From contig JAOPKE010000006.1 in assembly GCA_025517465.1 (NCBI GenBank), forward strand, positions 173,686-237,685: 64,000 nt of DNA, in the 5' to 3' direction. A program made the translations under genes and the position numbers. The stretch's first letter is position 1. Each line of letters begins with the position of its first letter. This DNA comes from Halobacteria archaeon HArc-gm2 (GTDB lineage: Archaea > Halobacteriota > Halobacteria > Halobacteriales > Haloarculaceae). Positions 44,735-53,397 of the stretch are shown one piece after another. The notes under the pieces were generated by a model. It made no database searches. It had not been told where the DNA came from and was given only the letters and a program-made list of their open reading frames with translations.

Positions 44735-45631
44735 ATGCTCTCGTATGCGGTGTACAGCGAGGCCGGTGGGGTCGGGAAGACGACGCTCACCGCAAACCTG
44801 GCTGTCGCGCACGCTCGCGCCGGACTCGACGTCCTCGTGGTCCCGCTGGACCCGCAGGACGGCGACCTGAGTTATCTGTTCGACGCCGACCACGACCGGG
44901 CGGACAGCGACGTCGACACCCTGGTCCACCACCTCGTCGGCCGGGGAATGGGCGAGTTCTCGGACCTGATCCGGACCGTCGAGCACGGCGTCGACATCAT
45001 CCCCGAGCACAACCGGCTCGAGGACCTCGGCGAAGCGCTCCGGAAGGAACAGGAGGCCCGGAGCGACTTCGGCGAGTCGTTCCCGATGTGGACCCAGCTC
45101 CAGCGCGTTCTGCGCGAGGAGAAGATCAACGAACAGTACGACGTCCTCATCGTCGACCCGCCGGCCAGTTCCGGCCCGCAGCTCTACAACGCACTCGACG
45201 CGACCCGAAACCTGGTGGTTCCCATCGAACCCTCCGGCAAAGGCCAGGCCTCCGTCAGCGGACTCGACGACCTCGTGACGAACCTCGAAGAGCAACTCGA
45301 GATCAACATCGGCGTCCTGGCGGCTGTGCCCAACCGGTTCAAGGGCACGCGCGACCAGGACGACGTCGTCGCCGAGGTGGAGGACGCGGGATTCGACGTG
45401 CCGGTCATCCTGCGTGACCGGACCTCCCTGCTGGAAGGGTGCTGGCGCGCCCACTGCAGCGCGTTCCGGTACGTCCGCGACCACCGCGACCGCAAGCGCG
45501 ACTACGAGGTCGAGACGCTGGCGCAGTTCGACCAGCTGGCCCGGCACCTCGAATCCGAGGGCGGCGTCGAGGCGCCGAACCCGCCCGAGCCCGGTGAGGC
45601 CGAGCCCGAGAACGCCGAGGTGGAAGCATGA
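44735..45631 (+). CDS. ParA/MinD-type partition ATPase
   Basis: A 298-residue ATPase that moves DNA or positions cargo. N-terminal Walker A AGGVGKTT (residues 10-17) lacks the extra signature Lys of the usual KGGxxK motif, here Ala10. Switch and Walker B segments follow: PLDPQDGDLSYLFDADHD and VLIVDPPASSGPQLYNALDA. A C-terminal acidic tail is rich in Glu and Pro. ATG 44735 is preferred over the in-frame upstream start because a TATA element fits. Its stop overlaps the partner gene by 4 bases. Confidence 0.88.
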   Translation: MLSYAVYSEAGGVGKTTLTANLAVAHARAGLDVLVVPLDPQDGDLSYLFDADHDRADSDVDTLVHHLVGRGMGEFSDLIRTVEHGVDIIPEHNRLEDLGEALRKEQEARSDFGESFPMWTQLQRVLREEKINEQYDVLIVDPPASSGPQLYNALDATRNLVVPIEPSGKGQASVSGLDDLVTNLEEQLEINIGVLAAVPNRFKGTRDQDDVVAEVEDAGFDVPVILRDRTSLLEGCWRAHCSAFRYVRDHRDRKRDYEVETLAQFDQLARHLESEGGVEAPNPPEPGEAEPENAEVEA

Positions 45632-46233
45632 CGGGGCTGAAATCCGGCTCCGGCGACGATCTCTGGGGCGACGACGGCGACGAAGACGACGAGGCGGACG
45701 ACGCTCAGGCCACCGATACCGACGACGCCGGCGCCGACGACTCGAGTACCGAGACTGGCACCGACCGGACGTCAGAGCAGCAATCGGAGACGCCCGACAG
45801 GACTGCTGCCGGATCGAGTGTGGAATCCGACCGCGACGCGGACTCCGAATCGTCGGCGGCGTCGGCGTCTTCCCCGTCGACGACCGCTGGCTCGTCGACC
45901 CAGCCGTCGGACTCGTCCGCAGACGACGGCGGATCTGCTCTCGACGCGTCGTCGATCGACGTCGGGTCGTCGTCCGGGGGACAGCCCTACATCGTCCGCC
46001 GGGCGATCCAGGACAAGTCGGTCCAGTTCGAGCGCGACGAGCGCCTGACCTTCTTCGTCCACGACGACGTCGCCGACGGCGAGCGGGACCTGATCACCGA
46101 CCTCGAGACCTCGCTCGGCCGGGACCTCCCGAAGTTCGACGTGCGCGAGGCGGTGTACCGCGCCGCGCTCCGGAACCCCGAGGCCGTGCTCGAAGAACTG
46201 CTGGCGATGGGCTACTCGGCCGACGAAGAGTAG
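45628..46233 (+). CDS. Acidic ParA-partner protein
   Basis: A 201-residue protein coupled to the ParA gene (4-base overlap). Residues 1-115 are a disordered Asp/Ser/Thr-rich tail opening MTGLKSGSGDDLWGDD, a motif recalled from other haloarchaeal proteins of this kind. The last 85 residues form a helical domain (FERDERLTFFVHDDVADGER, then RDLPKFDVREAVYRAALRNP). No ParB, SegB or ribbon-helix-helix signature is seen. Its position makes it the likely DNA-binding or cargo adaptor for ParA. A damaged copy of its C-terminal domain lies at 47356-47545. Confidence 0.75.
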   Translation: MTGLKSGSGDDLWGDDGDEDDEADDAQATDTDDAGADDSSTETGTDRTSEQQSETPDRTAAGSSVESDRDADSESSAASASSPSTTAGSSTQPSDSSADDGGSALDASSIDVGSSSGGQPYIVRRAIQDKSVQFERDERLTFFVHDDVADGERDLITDLETSLGRDLPKFDVREAVYRAALRNPEAVLEELLAMGYSADEE

Positions 46234-46492
46234 GTCGCTGGTCACAGACGACCCCTGTTCGCCCCAGATCAAGTTTGTTCGCTGACTATATCCCATGTCG
46301 ATATATCGAGAGGTGGGTAACTGAACGGTGAGTCAGAGTCGAGTCGTTGCCAGTCGGACGGACGTCGTTTTTAGTATTTAACGGCAGTAGGTGCCACATG
46401 GGAAAGTCAGCGAGACCCGGACTGGCAGACCGGACGTCTCTTTTCGCGACCGAACGTGAGCGGCCGAGGCCGAACGGAAACGAGAATCAGCG
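46234..46492. other. Intergenic promoter region
   Basis: About 260 bases. ttagtatttaacgg near 46370-46383 is AT-rich and may promote the ZIP transporter gene. Nothing else recognised. Confidence 0.35.
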
Positions 46493-47224
46493 ATGGTAGC
46501 GTTGCCAGGGACGTTCTACTGGATTGCGGCGTTCGCCATCGTCGCCGCACTGGTGAACAGCGCAGGCATCGTCACGATATTTCGACACCGGGGGTGGGCG
46601 GAACGGTCGCTCCCGTATCTCATGTGCTTTGCCGCGGGGATCCTCATCACGACGCCGCTAATTCATGCCCTCCCGGACGCGGTCGCGAACAACGCTGATG
46701 CAGGGTTCACCGCCCTGGTCGGCTTCCTCTTCATGTACCTCTCCAACCAGGTTATCAAGCGTCACACCGGGGAGGAGACGCTCGCGTTCGGGGTGACGGC
46801 AGCGGAGGGCATCGGGATCCACTCCCTGGTCGACGGCGTCGTCTACACCGTCACGTTCAACATCTCGGTGCTGACGGGCGTTCTGGCCGGAACCGGGCTG
46901 GTCGTCCACGAATTCGCCGAAGGGGTCATCACGTATCTCGTCTTGCTGAAAGGGAACGTGACGGAACGAACGGCGGCAGTGTACGCGTTCTTCATCGCGG
47001 CGTTGACGACACCGATCGGCGCCTTCGTCGCCTATCCACTGGTACGCGACCTCGGTCGAAGCGACCTGGGCCTCATGCTCGGATTCGTCTCGGGCGTGCT
47101 AATCTACGTCTCCGCGGCCCATCTGCTCCCCGAAGCACAGTCCTACGAGACGGAGCACTCGATGCTCGCCCTCCTGTCCGGCGTCGGCCTGGCGTTGTTC
47201 ATCGTCTTCGCACGGTCGATGTGA
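46493..47224 (+). CDS. ZIP-family metal transporter
   Basis: A 243-residue membrane protein with about eight helices. The ZIP metal-site motifs are present: GIGIHSLVDGVVYTV in the fourth helix region and LVVHEFAEGVITYL in the fifth. Such proteins import Zn2+ or Fe2+, or act as cytoplasmic-side permeases. It sits between the partner gene and its frameshifted copy, so it may have arrived with the duplication. Confidence 0.88.
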   Translation: MVALPGTFYWIAAFAIVAALVNSAGIVTIFRHRGWAERSLPYLMCFAAGILITTPLIHALPDAVANNADAGFTALVGFLFMYLSNQVIKRHTGEETLAFGVTAAEGIGIHSLVDGVVYTVTFNISVLTGVLAGTGLVVHEFAEGVITYLVLLKGNVTERTAAVYAFFIAALTTPIGAFVAYPLVRDLGRSDLGLMLGFVSGVLIYVSAAHLLPEAQSYETEHSMLALLSGVGLALFIVFARSM

Positions 47225-47355
47225 GTCGATTCGACGAGGACAACCCGACTTCGGGGGCTGCATGTCGCGTTCGCTCACTTTTTGGGTCCAGGAAATGCCG
47301 CGCCCGACGGACGTGGGCTCTGTCACGTTCGTCTCTCCCGCGTGATGTGTACGCG

Positions 47356-47545
47356 ATGACCGACAGCGACGAGCGACTGGCCTTCTTCGTCCACGTCGAC
47401 GTCGCCGACGGCGAGCGGGACCTGATCACCGACCTCGAGACCTCGCTCGGCCGGGACCTCCGAAGTTCGACGTGCGCGAGGTGGTGTACCGCGCCGCGCT
47501 CTGGAATCCCGAGGCCGTGTTCGAAGTACTAGTTCAGATGGGTAC
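47356..47545 (+). pseudogene. Frameshifted copy of the ParA-partner C-terminal domain
   Basis: Bases 47366-47530 are almost identical to 46036-46200 of the partner gene (VADGERDLITDLETSLGRDL is perfectly retained). Where the intact gene has gacctcccgaag, this copy reads gacctccgaag: one C missing, so the frame changes after GRDL and a stop soon follows. It begins at its own ATG (MTDSDERLAFFVH) and lacks the acidic N-terminus. It looks like a recent duplicate that broke. Confidence 0.85.
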
Positions 47546-47649
47546 CATTCCATGTCCTCGAACTGCAGGTAGAACAATTACCTCTCGGTGCGGTACTCGA
47601 CAACGTTTTCGATGGACTGTTTCGATGCGGCTAATCGATCTCTCCATTG

Positions 47650-49518
47650 CTATGGCTGTGTGGGGTTCCGACTATCTGACTCAGGCCCCCTGCGTTCAGT
47701 ATCACTTTTCCCGTTCGATGTACGCTGTCGCTGGTCGGATATCCGATCATTAGTTCTTGTGACTGTCGGACTCCCCTCAGAATTTCCTCGCAAAACGCGC
47801 TCGACGTATTCGCTGTAATCCCCGTGTTCACGGCGACTGTACTGGAGGACGGTGTCTTCGAACGGTGACGCTTCGACGTACGTCGGTATCCACGACTGGT
47901 AGTCGTCGAGTTTGATCAGGCACTCCGAGTGTCCAGCGGCGGCCTTCCCCGGCGTCGCCTTTCGCTTGACGAACTGGATCTGGGTGCTGTTCAGCCCGAG
48001 TTCGCGCAGAATCTCCGGTTCGACGCTCGGCGTTCGATAGCACTGGACCGTCGAACACTGGTCGACGATCGTCCGCCGGTGGCTCTCCTCCGCCGCAGCG
48101 TGGCCCTGCATCGACGACAGGAACTCTCGCGGACTCTGACTCACGAACCACAGCGCTGCGTCGTAGCGTGCCCACTCACGTGCTGCCTTCTGCAGCCAGG
48201 TGACCATCCGCTCACTGTGAAGGAGGACGTGTGCCTCGTCGATGAGGAAGACGACCTTCTGCCGGGAGCGCTTGACCTTCTCGTAGACCTGACCGAGCAT
48301 CAACTGGAGCATCACTGATTTCTCGGCGTCCGACGACCCGCGGAACTGGCGAAGGTCCAGATACGCCATATCGAGGTCCGGGTCGGTCAGGCTCTCCTCG
48401 GTCTGCCCAACGAGATAGCTGTACTTCCCGCTGGGTTTGAACCCCGAGAGCTTATCGAGCAGGTCCGACACCCGGGCAACCTTCCGTTCGATTTCCCGTT
48501 CGTGATTCGTGTGGGTGTACTCGCCCGGATGTTCGAGGATGTCTTCGAGTGTCTCCAGGAAGTCCGCGACCGTCGGGCTCTCGTTCGCGTGGCTGTCGAG
48601 GTCCTCGGGATAGATGTCGAAGCGTGCGTAGGTCTCCTCGAGTCCCTCTTCGATCGTCGACGTGTACGAGCCGGGGTCGACGCCCTGGGATTTCAGGACG
48701 CCCGCGAAGAACTGCGTCGCCTCGTTGACCTTCATCTGGTAGGGGTTGACCTGCCCGACGCTCTCACGGACGTACTCTGGCACCGGCTGGATGTCGAGCG
48801 GGTTGATCGTCTTCGAGCCGTCGACGACGTAGTGACGGCCACCCAGCTGTTCGGTCACCCCCTCGAATCCGGCCTGGGTATCACAGACGATGAGCGTGTG
48901 GTCGTCGCTCTCCATGAACCACCGGGCGGCCGCCTTCGAGCAGCCGTAGGTCTTCCCCGAGCGAGACTGCCCGACTGGTGGGTTCTCCTCGTTCCCTGAC
49001 TGGGAGGGCTCATCGCTGTCATCACCGCCATCACCGCCATCGCTGCGAACCGTCAACGTCCCATCCTGCACAGCGGGGCTTACCTGTTCGCTGTCGTCGG
49101 TCCGGAAGTCGTGGACGGTGTAGCTGACCGTCGACATGCCGGGCGCTGTCGACCTGACAGTGACCGTTGCCAGAGTCACGTTCGTCGCCCCTGGCTGGAC
49201 GGTTTGCCCGAGATCTGCCGCCCGGAACGTGACCGAGTCCGCCGTCCGCGAACGAACCTGGAACGCGCCGATATCGCCGCCGGAGGCGGATTCGATCGCC
49301 GCGACATCGTCGTTTTCGAGGCGGACGGTCACGTTGTACCGCTGGATACCGGCGGGCGCTTCGTCGAGTGTCACGGGGATTCGCGTCCGTTCGTCGACGC
49401 CGACTGTTCGATCAGTCCCGCCAAGTGGTCCGGTTGCGACTGCGAGGCCCGAGGCGAGTGCCGGCACGAGCACGATACTGACGAGGACGACTGTGGCTGG
49501 TCTCTCGATGGATAGCAT
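47650..49518 (-). CDS. Chimera: secreted cohesin-like domain joined to VirB4-type ATPase
   Basis: A 622-residue reading frame with two unrelated halves. Residues 1-160 have a signal peptide (VVLVSIVLVPALASGLAVAT) and a cohesin-like beta domain (VTLDEAPAGIQRYNVTVRLE, TFRAADLGQTVQPGATNVTL), like that in the neighbour at 49583-51625. A Gly/Asp/Ser linker (162-180) leads to a VirB4/TraC-type motor: Walker A GQSRSGKT (183-190), Walker B VVFLIDEAH (residues 422-430). The motor lacks the usual N-terminal domain. A secreted start ahead of an ATPase is mechanistically odd, so it is probably a rearrangement product; expression and export are uncertain. Confidence 0.75.
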   Translation of the reverse strand: MLSIERPATVVLVSIVLVPALASGLAVATGPLGGTDRTVGVDERTRIPVTLDEAPAGIQRYNVTVRLENDDVAAIESASGGDIGAFQVRSRTADSVTFRAADLGQTVQPGATNVTLATVTVRSTAPGMSTVSYTVHDFRTDDSEQVSPAVQDGTLTVRSDGGDGGDDSDEPSQSGNEENPPVGQSRSGKTYGCSKAAARWFMESDDHTLIVCDTQAGFEGVTEQLGGRHYVVDGSKTINPLDIQPVPEYVRESVGQVNPYQMKVNEATQFFAGVLKSQGVDPGSYTSTIEEGLEETYARFDIYPEDLDSHANESPTVADFLETLEDILEHPGEYTHTNHEREIERKVARVSDLLDKLSGFKPSGKYSYLVGQTEESLTDPDLDMAYLDLRQFRGSSDAEKSVMLQLMLGQVYEKVKRSRQKVVFLIDEAHVLLHSERMVTWLQKAAREWARYDAALWFVSQSPREFLSSMQGHAAAEESHRRTIVDQCSTVQCYRTPSVEPEILRELGLNSTQIQFVKRKATPGKAAAGHSECLIKLDDYQSWIPTYVEASPFEDTVLQYSRREHGDYSEYVERVLRGNSEGSPTVTRTNDRISDQRQRTSNGKSDTERRGPESDSRNPTQP

Positions 49519-49582
49519 TGGAATCGTTCGAAAAATTCGGTCGCAGGTGGTTGACGGGCGCTACGTCCGTGCGACGTGACCA

Positions 49583-51625
49583 TCAGGCCTGGAAGGCGAG
49601 TTCGATGGCGTCGTCGAAGTCCACGTCACCGTCCCCGTCGAAGTCGAGGGCGGCCCGCTGCTCGTCCGAGAGCGACCCGGTGTCGACGAAGGTGAGCGCC
49701 ACCGCGTCGTCGAAGTCCACGTCGCCGTCGCCGTCGACGTCCTCGTAGAGCCCGTCGTCGTCCCGATCGGCCGGCGCGGCGTCGGACCCGCTCCCGGGCA
49801 GTGGTTCGGAGAACCGACTCGCGCTCTCGACCGTGACCGCGTCGGCGTCGATCGGCTGGCCGTCGTCGTCGGTCACCGAATCGACCGTGACCGTGACGTT
49901 CTCCGCGCTGACGTCCTCGGCGAGCGTAACCGTCGCGAGCGTGAGCGCGTCGTCGGTCTCACCGACGTCCTTCCCGATGTCCGCACCGCGGATCGTCACC
50001 GAGTCCTGCCCCGTCTCGGAGACCTGCAGGAATCGCGAGGGAAGCAGGTCTGATTCGACGTCGGAAATCGTGCTATTGTCGGCGTGGACAGTGACGTTGA
50101 ACGACTGGAGCCCGCTGGGGGCTTCGGAGAGGGTCACGTCGAACTCGTTTTCGGTCGGCGAGGGCTCGGGCGTCGTCTCCTCATCCTCCGTCACCCAGAT
50201 CGGGCTGGTCATCGCCCGGTCACCGTTCTCGTCCTCGACGTGGAGCACGAACCACTTCGTGCCGTTCACCTGGGCGTCGTAGGCGATACTCTCTTCCTGC
50301 GAGTCGAGGTCGAACGTTTCCACGACCGTGCCGTTCCTGACGAGACGCGCGTGCGTCAGGTCGCCCTCGGCATTCTGCAGGTCGGCGCTGAGGGTGATGG
50401 TCCCGTCCTCGGCAGCGACCCGGTCACCGGGAATCGCGCTATCACCGGCCTCGAAGTACACCAGCGGCCCGTACGTGGCGAAGGTGTGCTGGTTCTTGAC
50501 GGCCTCTGCCCACTCCGTGCCGTTGGGGGCGGGACCGGCACCCGGGTCCCCGTACGCGTACGTCCGCGGGGTCCCAGTATCGGGGCCGTGGGTGAGCGCG
50601 TCGTGATTGTCACTCACGCTGGTGACGGCGTACTGTCGGCCCTCGTTCCAGAACGCGTACATCTGCCGGATCGTCATGTTCTCGTGGTCCTCCTCGTCGA
50701 GCCCGTTGTACACCTCCGCGCCGTCGAAGGAGTAGTTGAATCCGGACCGGTTGCGGTCAGCGAAGTAACCGATGCCGTCCGGATCATCGCCGTTGTAGTA
50801 GGGGTGGTTAACCTGGATGGCTTCGGCGCCGGACTCGCGAGCATCCCCGTAGACTTCGGACATGTTACCCGTCGGGTCGACGTAATTGCCCTCCTCCAGG
50901 GCGTAGGCGTTGTGGTGGCCCCACTCTGACGTCGATATCTCCTCACTCAGGAGATAGGGGACGCCGCGATCCGTGGCACGCTCCTTGATCGGCGCGTGTC
51001 CGTCGACCATGTTGTGGTCGCTGATCGCGACGGCGTCAGCCTGTGCAGCGAGGTGAGCGACGACCCACGCGTCACCGCGTGTGTTCGAACTACCCGCGAT
51101 GGTCTCGTTCGGATCCGTGTTGTCGTGAGCGTTCGTCGAGTTCGCCCAGGGACTGTGTGCGTGCGGGTCGACGCCGTACCAGCCCCGGTCGTTGGGCTCG
51201 TACAGTTGCGTGACGTCGACGCTGGTGTTCGCTTCGCCACCAGCTGGAACGGTGACGTTGACGTATTCACGCTCGGCGAGGTGCCCGCCACCAGCGTCGA
51301 TTTCGAGCTGATACGCTCCAGCAGGGAGCTCGAACGTCGCCGTCCCCACCTCGTCGAGCACGGTGTATCTGACCGCCTCGATCTCGTCGGAAGCAGCCTG
51401 CGGGCGCACGATGATCTGTGCGTCCGTCGGCTCCCCGTCCATCGTCACGTCGACGACGACAGTGCCATTGCCGCCGGTGTCGACTGTCGTGTTGGCTTCG
51501 TGCTGCGATGCGTTCGTTTCGTTCGCCGCGTGTCCACCTGCGTGTCCAGCCGCCGGGACAGCTGTGACTGCCCCCAGTACGAGAATCAGTACCCCAGTCA
51601 GCGCTGTAATCTGTTGGTGCCTCAT
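49583..51625 (-). CDS. Surface PHP-type phosphoesterase with cohesin-like and dockerin domains
   Basis: A 680-residue extracellular protein. A signal peptide (ITALTGVLILVLGAVTAVPA) is followed by a PHP metallophosphoesterase region with GVDPHAHSPW, VAISDHNMVDGHAP, QVNHPYYNGDD and SVSDNHDALTHG, whose His/Asp residues would bind metal. A cohesin-like domain (FDVTLSEAPSGLQSFNVTVH) comes next, and the C-terminus is a dockerin with two Ca2+-loop repeats (DVDGDGDVDFDDAVAL and DFDGDGDVDFDDAIEL). The start is the ATG at 51625. Dockerin-cohesin pairs assemble surface complexes; a partner could be the domain in the adjacent gene. Confidence 0.8.
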   Translation of the reverse strand: MRHQQITALTGVLILVLGAVTAVPAAGHAGGHAANETNASQHEANTTVDTGGNGTVVVDVTMDGEPTDAQIIVRPQAASDEIEAVRYTVLDEVGTATFELPAGAYQLEIDAGGGHLAEREYVNVTVPAGGEANTSVDVTQLYEPNDRGWYGVDPHAHSPWANSTNAHDNTDPNETIAGSSNTRGDAWVVAHLAAQADAVAISDHNMVDGHAPIKERATDRGVPYLLSEEISTSEWGHHNAYALEEGNYVDPTGNMSEVYGDARESGAEAIQVNHPYYNGDDPDGIGYFADRNRSGFNYSFDGAEVYNGLDEEDHENMTIRQMYAFWNEGRQYAVTSVSDNHDALTHGPDTGTPRTYAYGDPGAGPAPNGTEWAEAVKNQHTFATYGPLVYFEAGDSAIPGDRVAAEDGTITLSADLQNAEGDLTHARLVRNGTVVETFDLDSQEESIAYDAQVNGTKWFVLHVEDENGDRAMTSPIWVTEDEETTPEPSPTENEFDVTLSEAPSGLQSFNVTVHADNSTISDVESDLLPSRFLQVSETGQDSVTIRGADIGKDVGETDDALTLATVTLAEDVSAENVTVTVDSVTDDDGQPIDADAVTVESASRFSEPLPGSGSDAAPADRDDDGLYEDVDGDGDVDFDDAVALTFVDTGSLSDEQRAALDFDGDGDVDFDDAIELAFQA

Positions 51626-52052
51626 TGCCGCACGGGACCGTACGAAAGTCGGTTCAATGACCGTTTATAATATTGATATTTCTGTCTAATTGTACGTGTT
51701 TACGGCCCTCAAAATTCACGTACTGATTGTAGTCAGCTATAGATCAATATCTGACAATACAGTGATCGAAGCTCCGTAATCCAGTAGCCAGACAGAGGGG
51801 TGAGTCAGAGGAATCCAGGCGGTGCTCTCACCCCGAATCCCCCCTCAACACTGGAGCCGTTGGAACGTCACGTATGCCGTCAGGGGACAGTCAGACGGTA
51901 CCGAACCACGGGTATGTGCAGTGACTTGTTTTCCGGACTCGATACCTTCCGATCCGGTATCGAGCGGTCACTGTAGCTCAGTATCGCTACAGTCGGATCA
52001 GTAATTATCAGAGATCCGGTTGTTTTATCTCAATCCAGGAAGAAGATGGCAT
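51626..52052. promoter_or_regulatory. Promoter region of the surface protein; AT-rich
   Basis: About 430 bases. AT-rich tracts near 51660-51690 include the TATA of the leftward gene. An imperfect hairpin of ggggtgag and ctcacccc lies near 51796-51833. No gene recognised; a short open reading here has no coding signs. Confidence 0.35.
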
Positions 52053-52178
52053 ATGGGAGGCCACTCCATGCGGACGCCGGCATTCGGGGCCAGGAAGGAG
52101 ATAGAGTGTCCAGGGTGTGAGCGAGATATCCCGATGCGGTCACGAATCTGTCCACACTGTGAGCTATCTCTGGACTGA
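52053..52178 (+). CDS. Tiny zinc-ribbon protein
   Basis: A 41-residue open reading, MGGHSMRTPAFGARK then two Cys pairs (ECPGCERD and ICPHCELS), spaced CxxC-x10-CxxC. This is the arrangement of a small treble-clef or zinc ribbon and too specific to be chance. A basic N-terminus could bind nucleic acid. No family recognised. Confidence 0.6.
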   Translation: MGGHSMRTPAFGARKEIECPGCERDIPMRSRICPHCELSLD

Positions 52179-52200
52179 TTCAGTCCGTATCCAGCAGTGG

Positions 52201-52373
52201 ATGCCGTTGGTACCTGTCGCTGTTGCCGAACAGTTTGAACGCTCCGTCCCAGAAGACCCGTCGCGACCGATACCTACGGCGTCCTCGATAGCGAGGTCGC
52301 TGCCCTGCGTGATGACGCGGTCCGACGCGCCGAGACAAACGACCGTCGGACGGTCCAGCCCCGCGACCTGTAG
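52201..52373 (+). pseudogene. Broken DUF1931-like histone-fold gene
   Basis: Starting at the ATG at 52201, the first frame reads MPLVPVAVAEQFERSVPED and then loses sense. In another frame, VATDTYGVLDSEVAALRDDA is followed by VRRAETNDRRTVQPRDL and a stop at 52371. Joining the two gives a full DUF1931-type archaeal histone-fold protein (family motif NDRKTVQPRDL, recalled). So a frameshift near 52260-52280 appears to have destroyed the gene, or the assembly has an indel there. Confidence 0.6.
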
Positions 52374-52483
52374 GCTCGACCTGTTGTTCCTTCTGGCGTA
52401 TAGATTCCTCTTCGATCGTGACAACGTCGACAGCGGGACGTGGCTATCTGGCCCTTCCCACGAGACCAGATAGCTGATTGTCG

Positions 52484-52840
52484 TCAGTGGTCGTCGCGAA
52501 GCGCCAGGTCCAGGTATGGTCGCACAGACTCGATGGCGTCGAGTCCATCCACCGTCTCTTGGTCGCTGTCGTACTGGACGAGTCCACCTTCCACCAGGTA
52601 CGGAAGATGGGTGTGATGGAGACTCGTGAGGATTCGTTCGTACTGGTCAAACGTGGGGTCGTCCTCCCAGATAGCGATCTGTTCGGCCAGTTCCCCGAGA
52701 GAGATGGAACCGACCTGTCGAGTGAGATAATGCAGAACGTCGCGACGTCGATCGCTTGCGAGCAAGGGGAAGATCTCGGAAGCTGCAAGGTCGTCGGTCT
52801 GCCGACTGTGCTGCGATTCAGCTGGGGTTTTGGTCGTCAT
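52484..52840 (-). CDS. DUF7344-type helix-turn-helix protein
   Basis: A 118-residue protein with the haloarchaeal DUF7344 pattern: ASEIFPLLASDRRRDVLHYL, ISLGELAEQIAIWEDDPTFD, LTSLHHTHLPYLVEGGLVQY. Likely a regulator. ATG at 52840 (MTTKTPAESQH) is chosen because tatagg-like TATA sequences stand about 20-25 bases upstream; the longer frame adds an unlikely extension. Confidence 0.78.
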   Translation of the reverse strand: MTTKTPAESQHSRQTDDLAASEIFPLLASDRRRDVLHYLTRQVGSISLGELAEQIAIWEDDPTFDQYERILTSLHHTHLPYLVEGGLVQYDSDQETVDGLDAIESVRPYLDLALRDDH

Positions 52841-52985
52841 ACTGCTAGTACCTATACTCAACCGACAATCACCCACCATTCCTTGCGTCACGTGCGACTT
52901 CGGCAGAGTACATCTACCGAGTGGTAAGCGATCCCATTAAGCGATTGCACCAGATGCGTATCAGATCACCTCTACGAGCCAATTC

Positions 52986-53249
52986 TCACTCTTTGAGGAA
53001 CTCGGGCTGGTATGACGATTCTTCCGCTGGATACGTCTTCTCGATAGTGACGGTCCAGTCCGGAGCGTCGCCAACGGGGACAGTGATGTCCCAGGAGTCT
53101 TCGACTGGAACCCCCTCTGCAAACGATTCCAAAATGAGCTGGGCGAGCGATTGCTCGAAGTCGACGATGGCCGCACCGATTGCTTGGTTTTCGTGGTCAG
53201 ATTGCATGGGCTGAGGAGGGCTGTGAACGGGAATCACATCATTGCTCAC
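52986..53249 (-). CDS. Small uncharacterised haloarchaeal protein
   Basis: An 87-residue protein (73 from the ATG at 53207). Its core AIGAAIVDFEQSLAQLILES followed by VPVGDAPDWTVTIEKTYPAE has the look of a conserved haloarchaeal domain. Family not recognised. The GTG at 53249 gives the longest reading and has a TATA-like ctgtatattg about 35 bases upstream. Confidence 0.55.
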   Translation of the reverse strand: MSNDVIPVHSPPQPMQSDHENQAIGAAIVDFEQSLAQLILESFAEGVPVEDSWDITVPVGDAPDWTVTIEKTYPAEESSYQPEFLKE

Positions 53250-53397
53250 GCTCCCTCTGCCACTGAGTGAGGCGATACCTCAATATACAGTCTTCGGCGG
53301 GAATACGGTCGGTTTCCCGGGAACTCGGTAGAATAGATATCCGGAGTTCAATGAAGAAAGACGGCTTTCGACCGCGAACGCTATCTTCGAAGCGTCG

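Noticed and set aside
52117..52473. 118-codon open frame
   Set aside because: Only its middle (from codon 29) has sense, as part of the broken histone-fold gene; the rest reads as noise.
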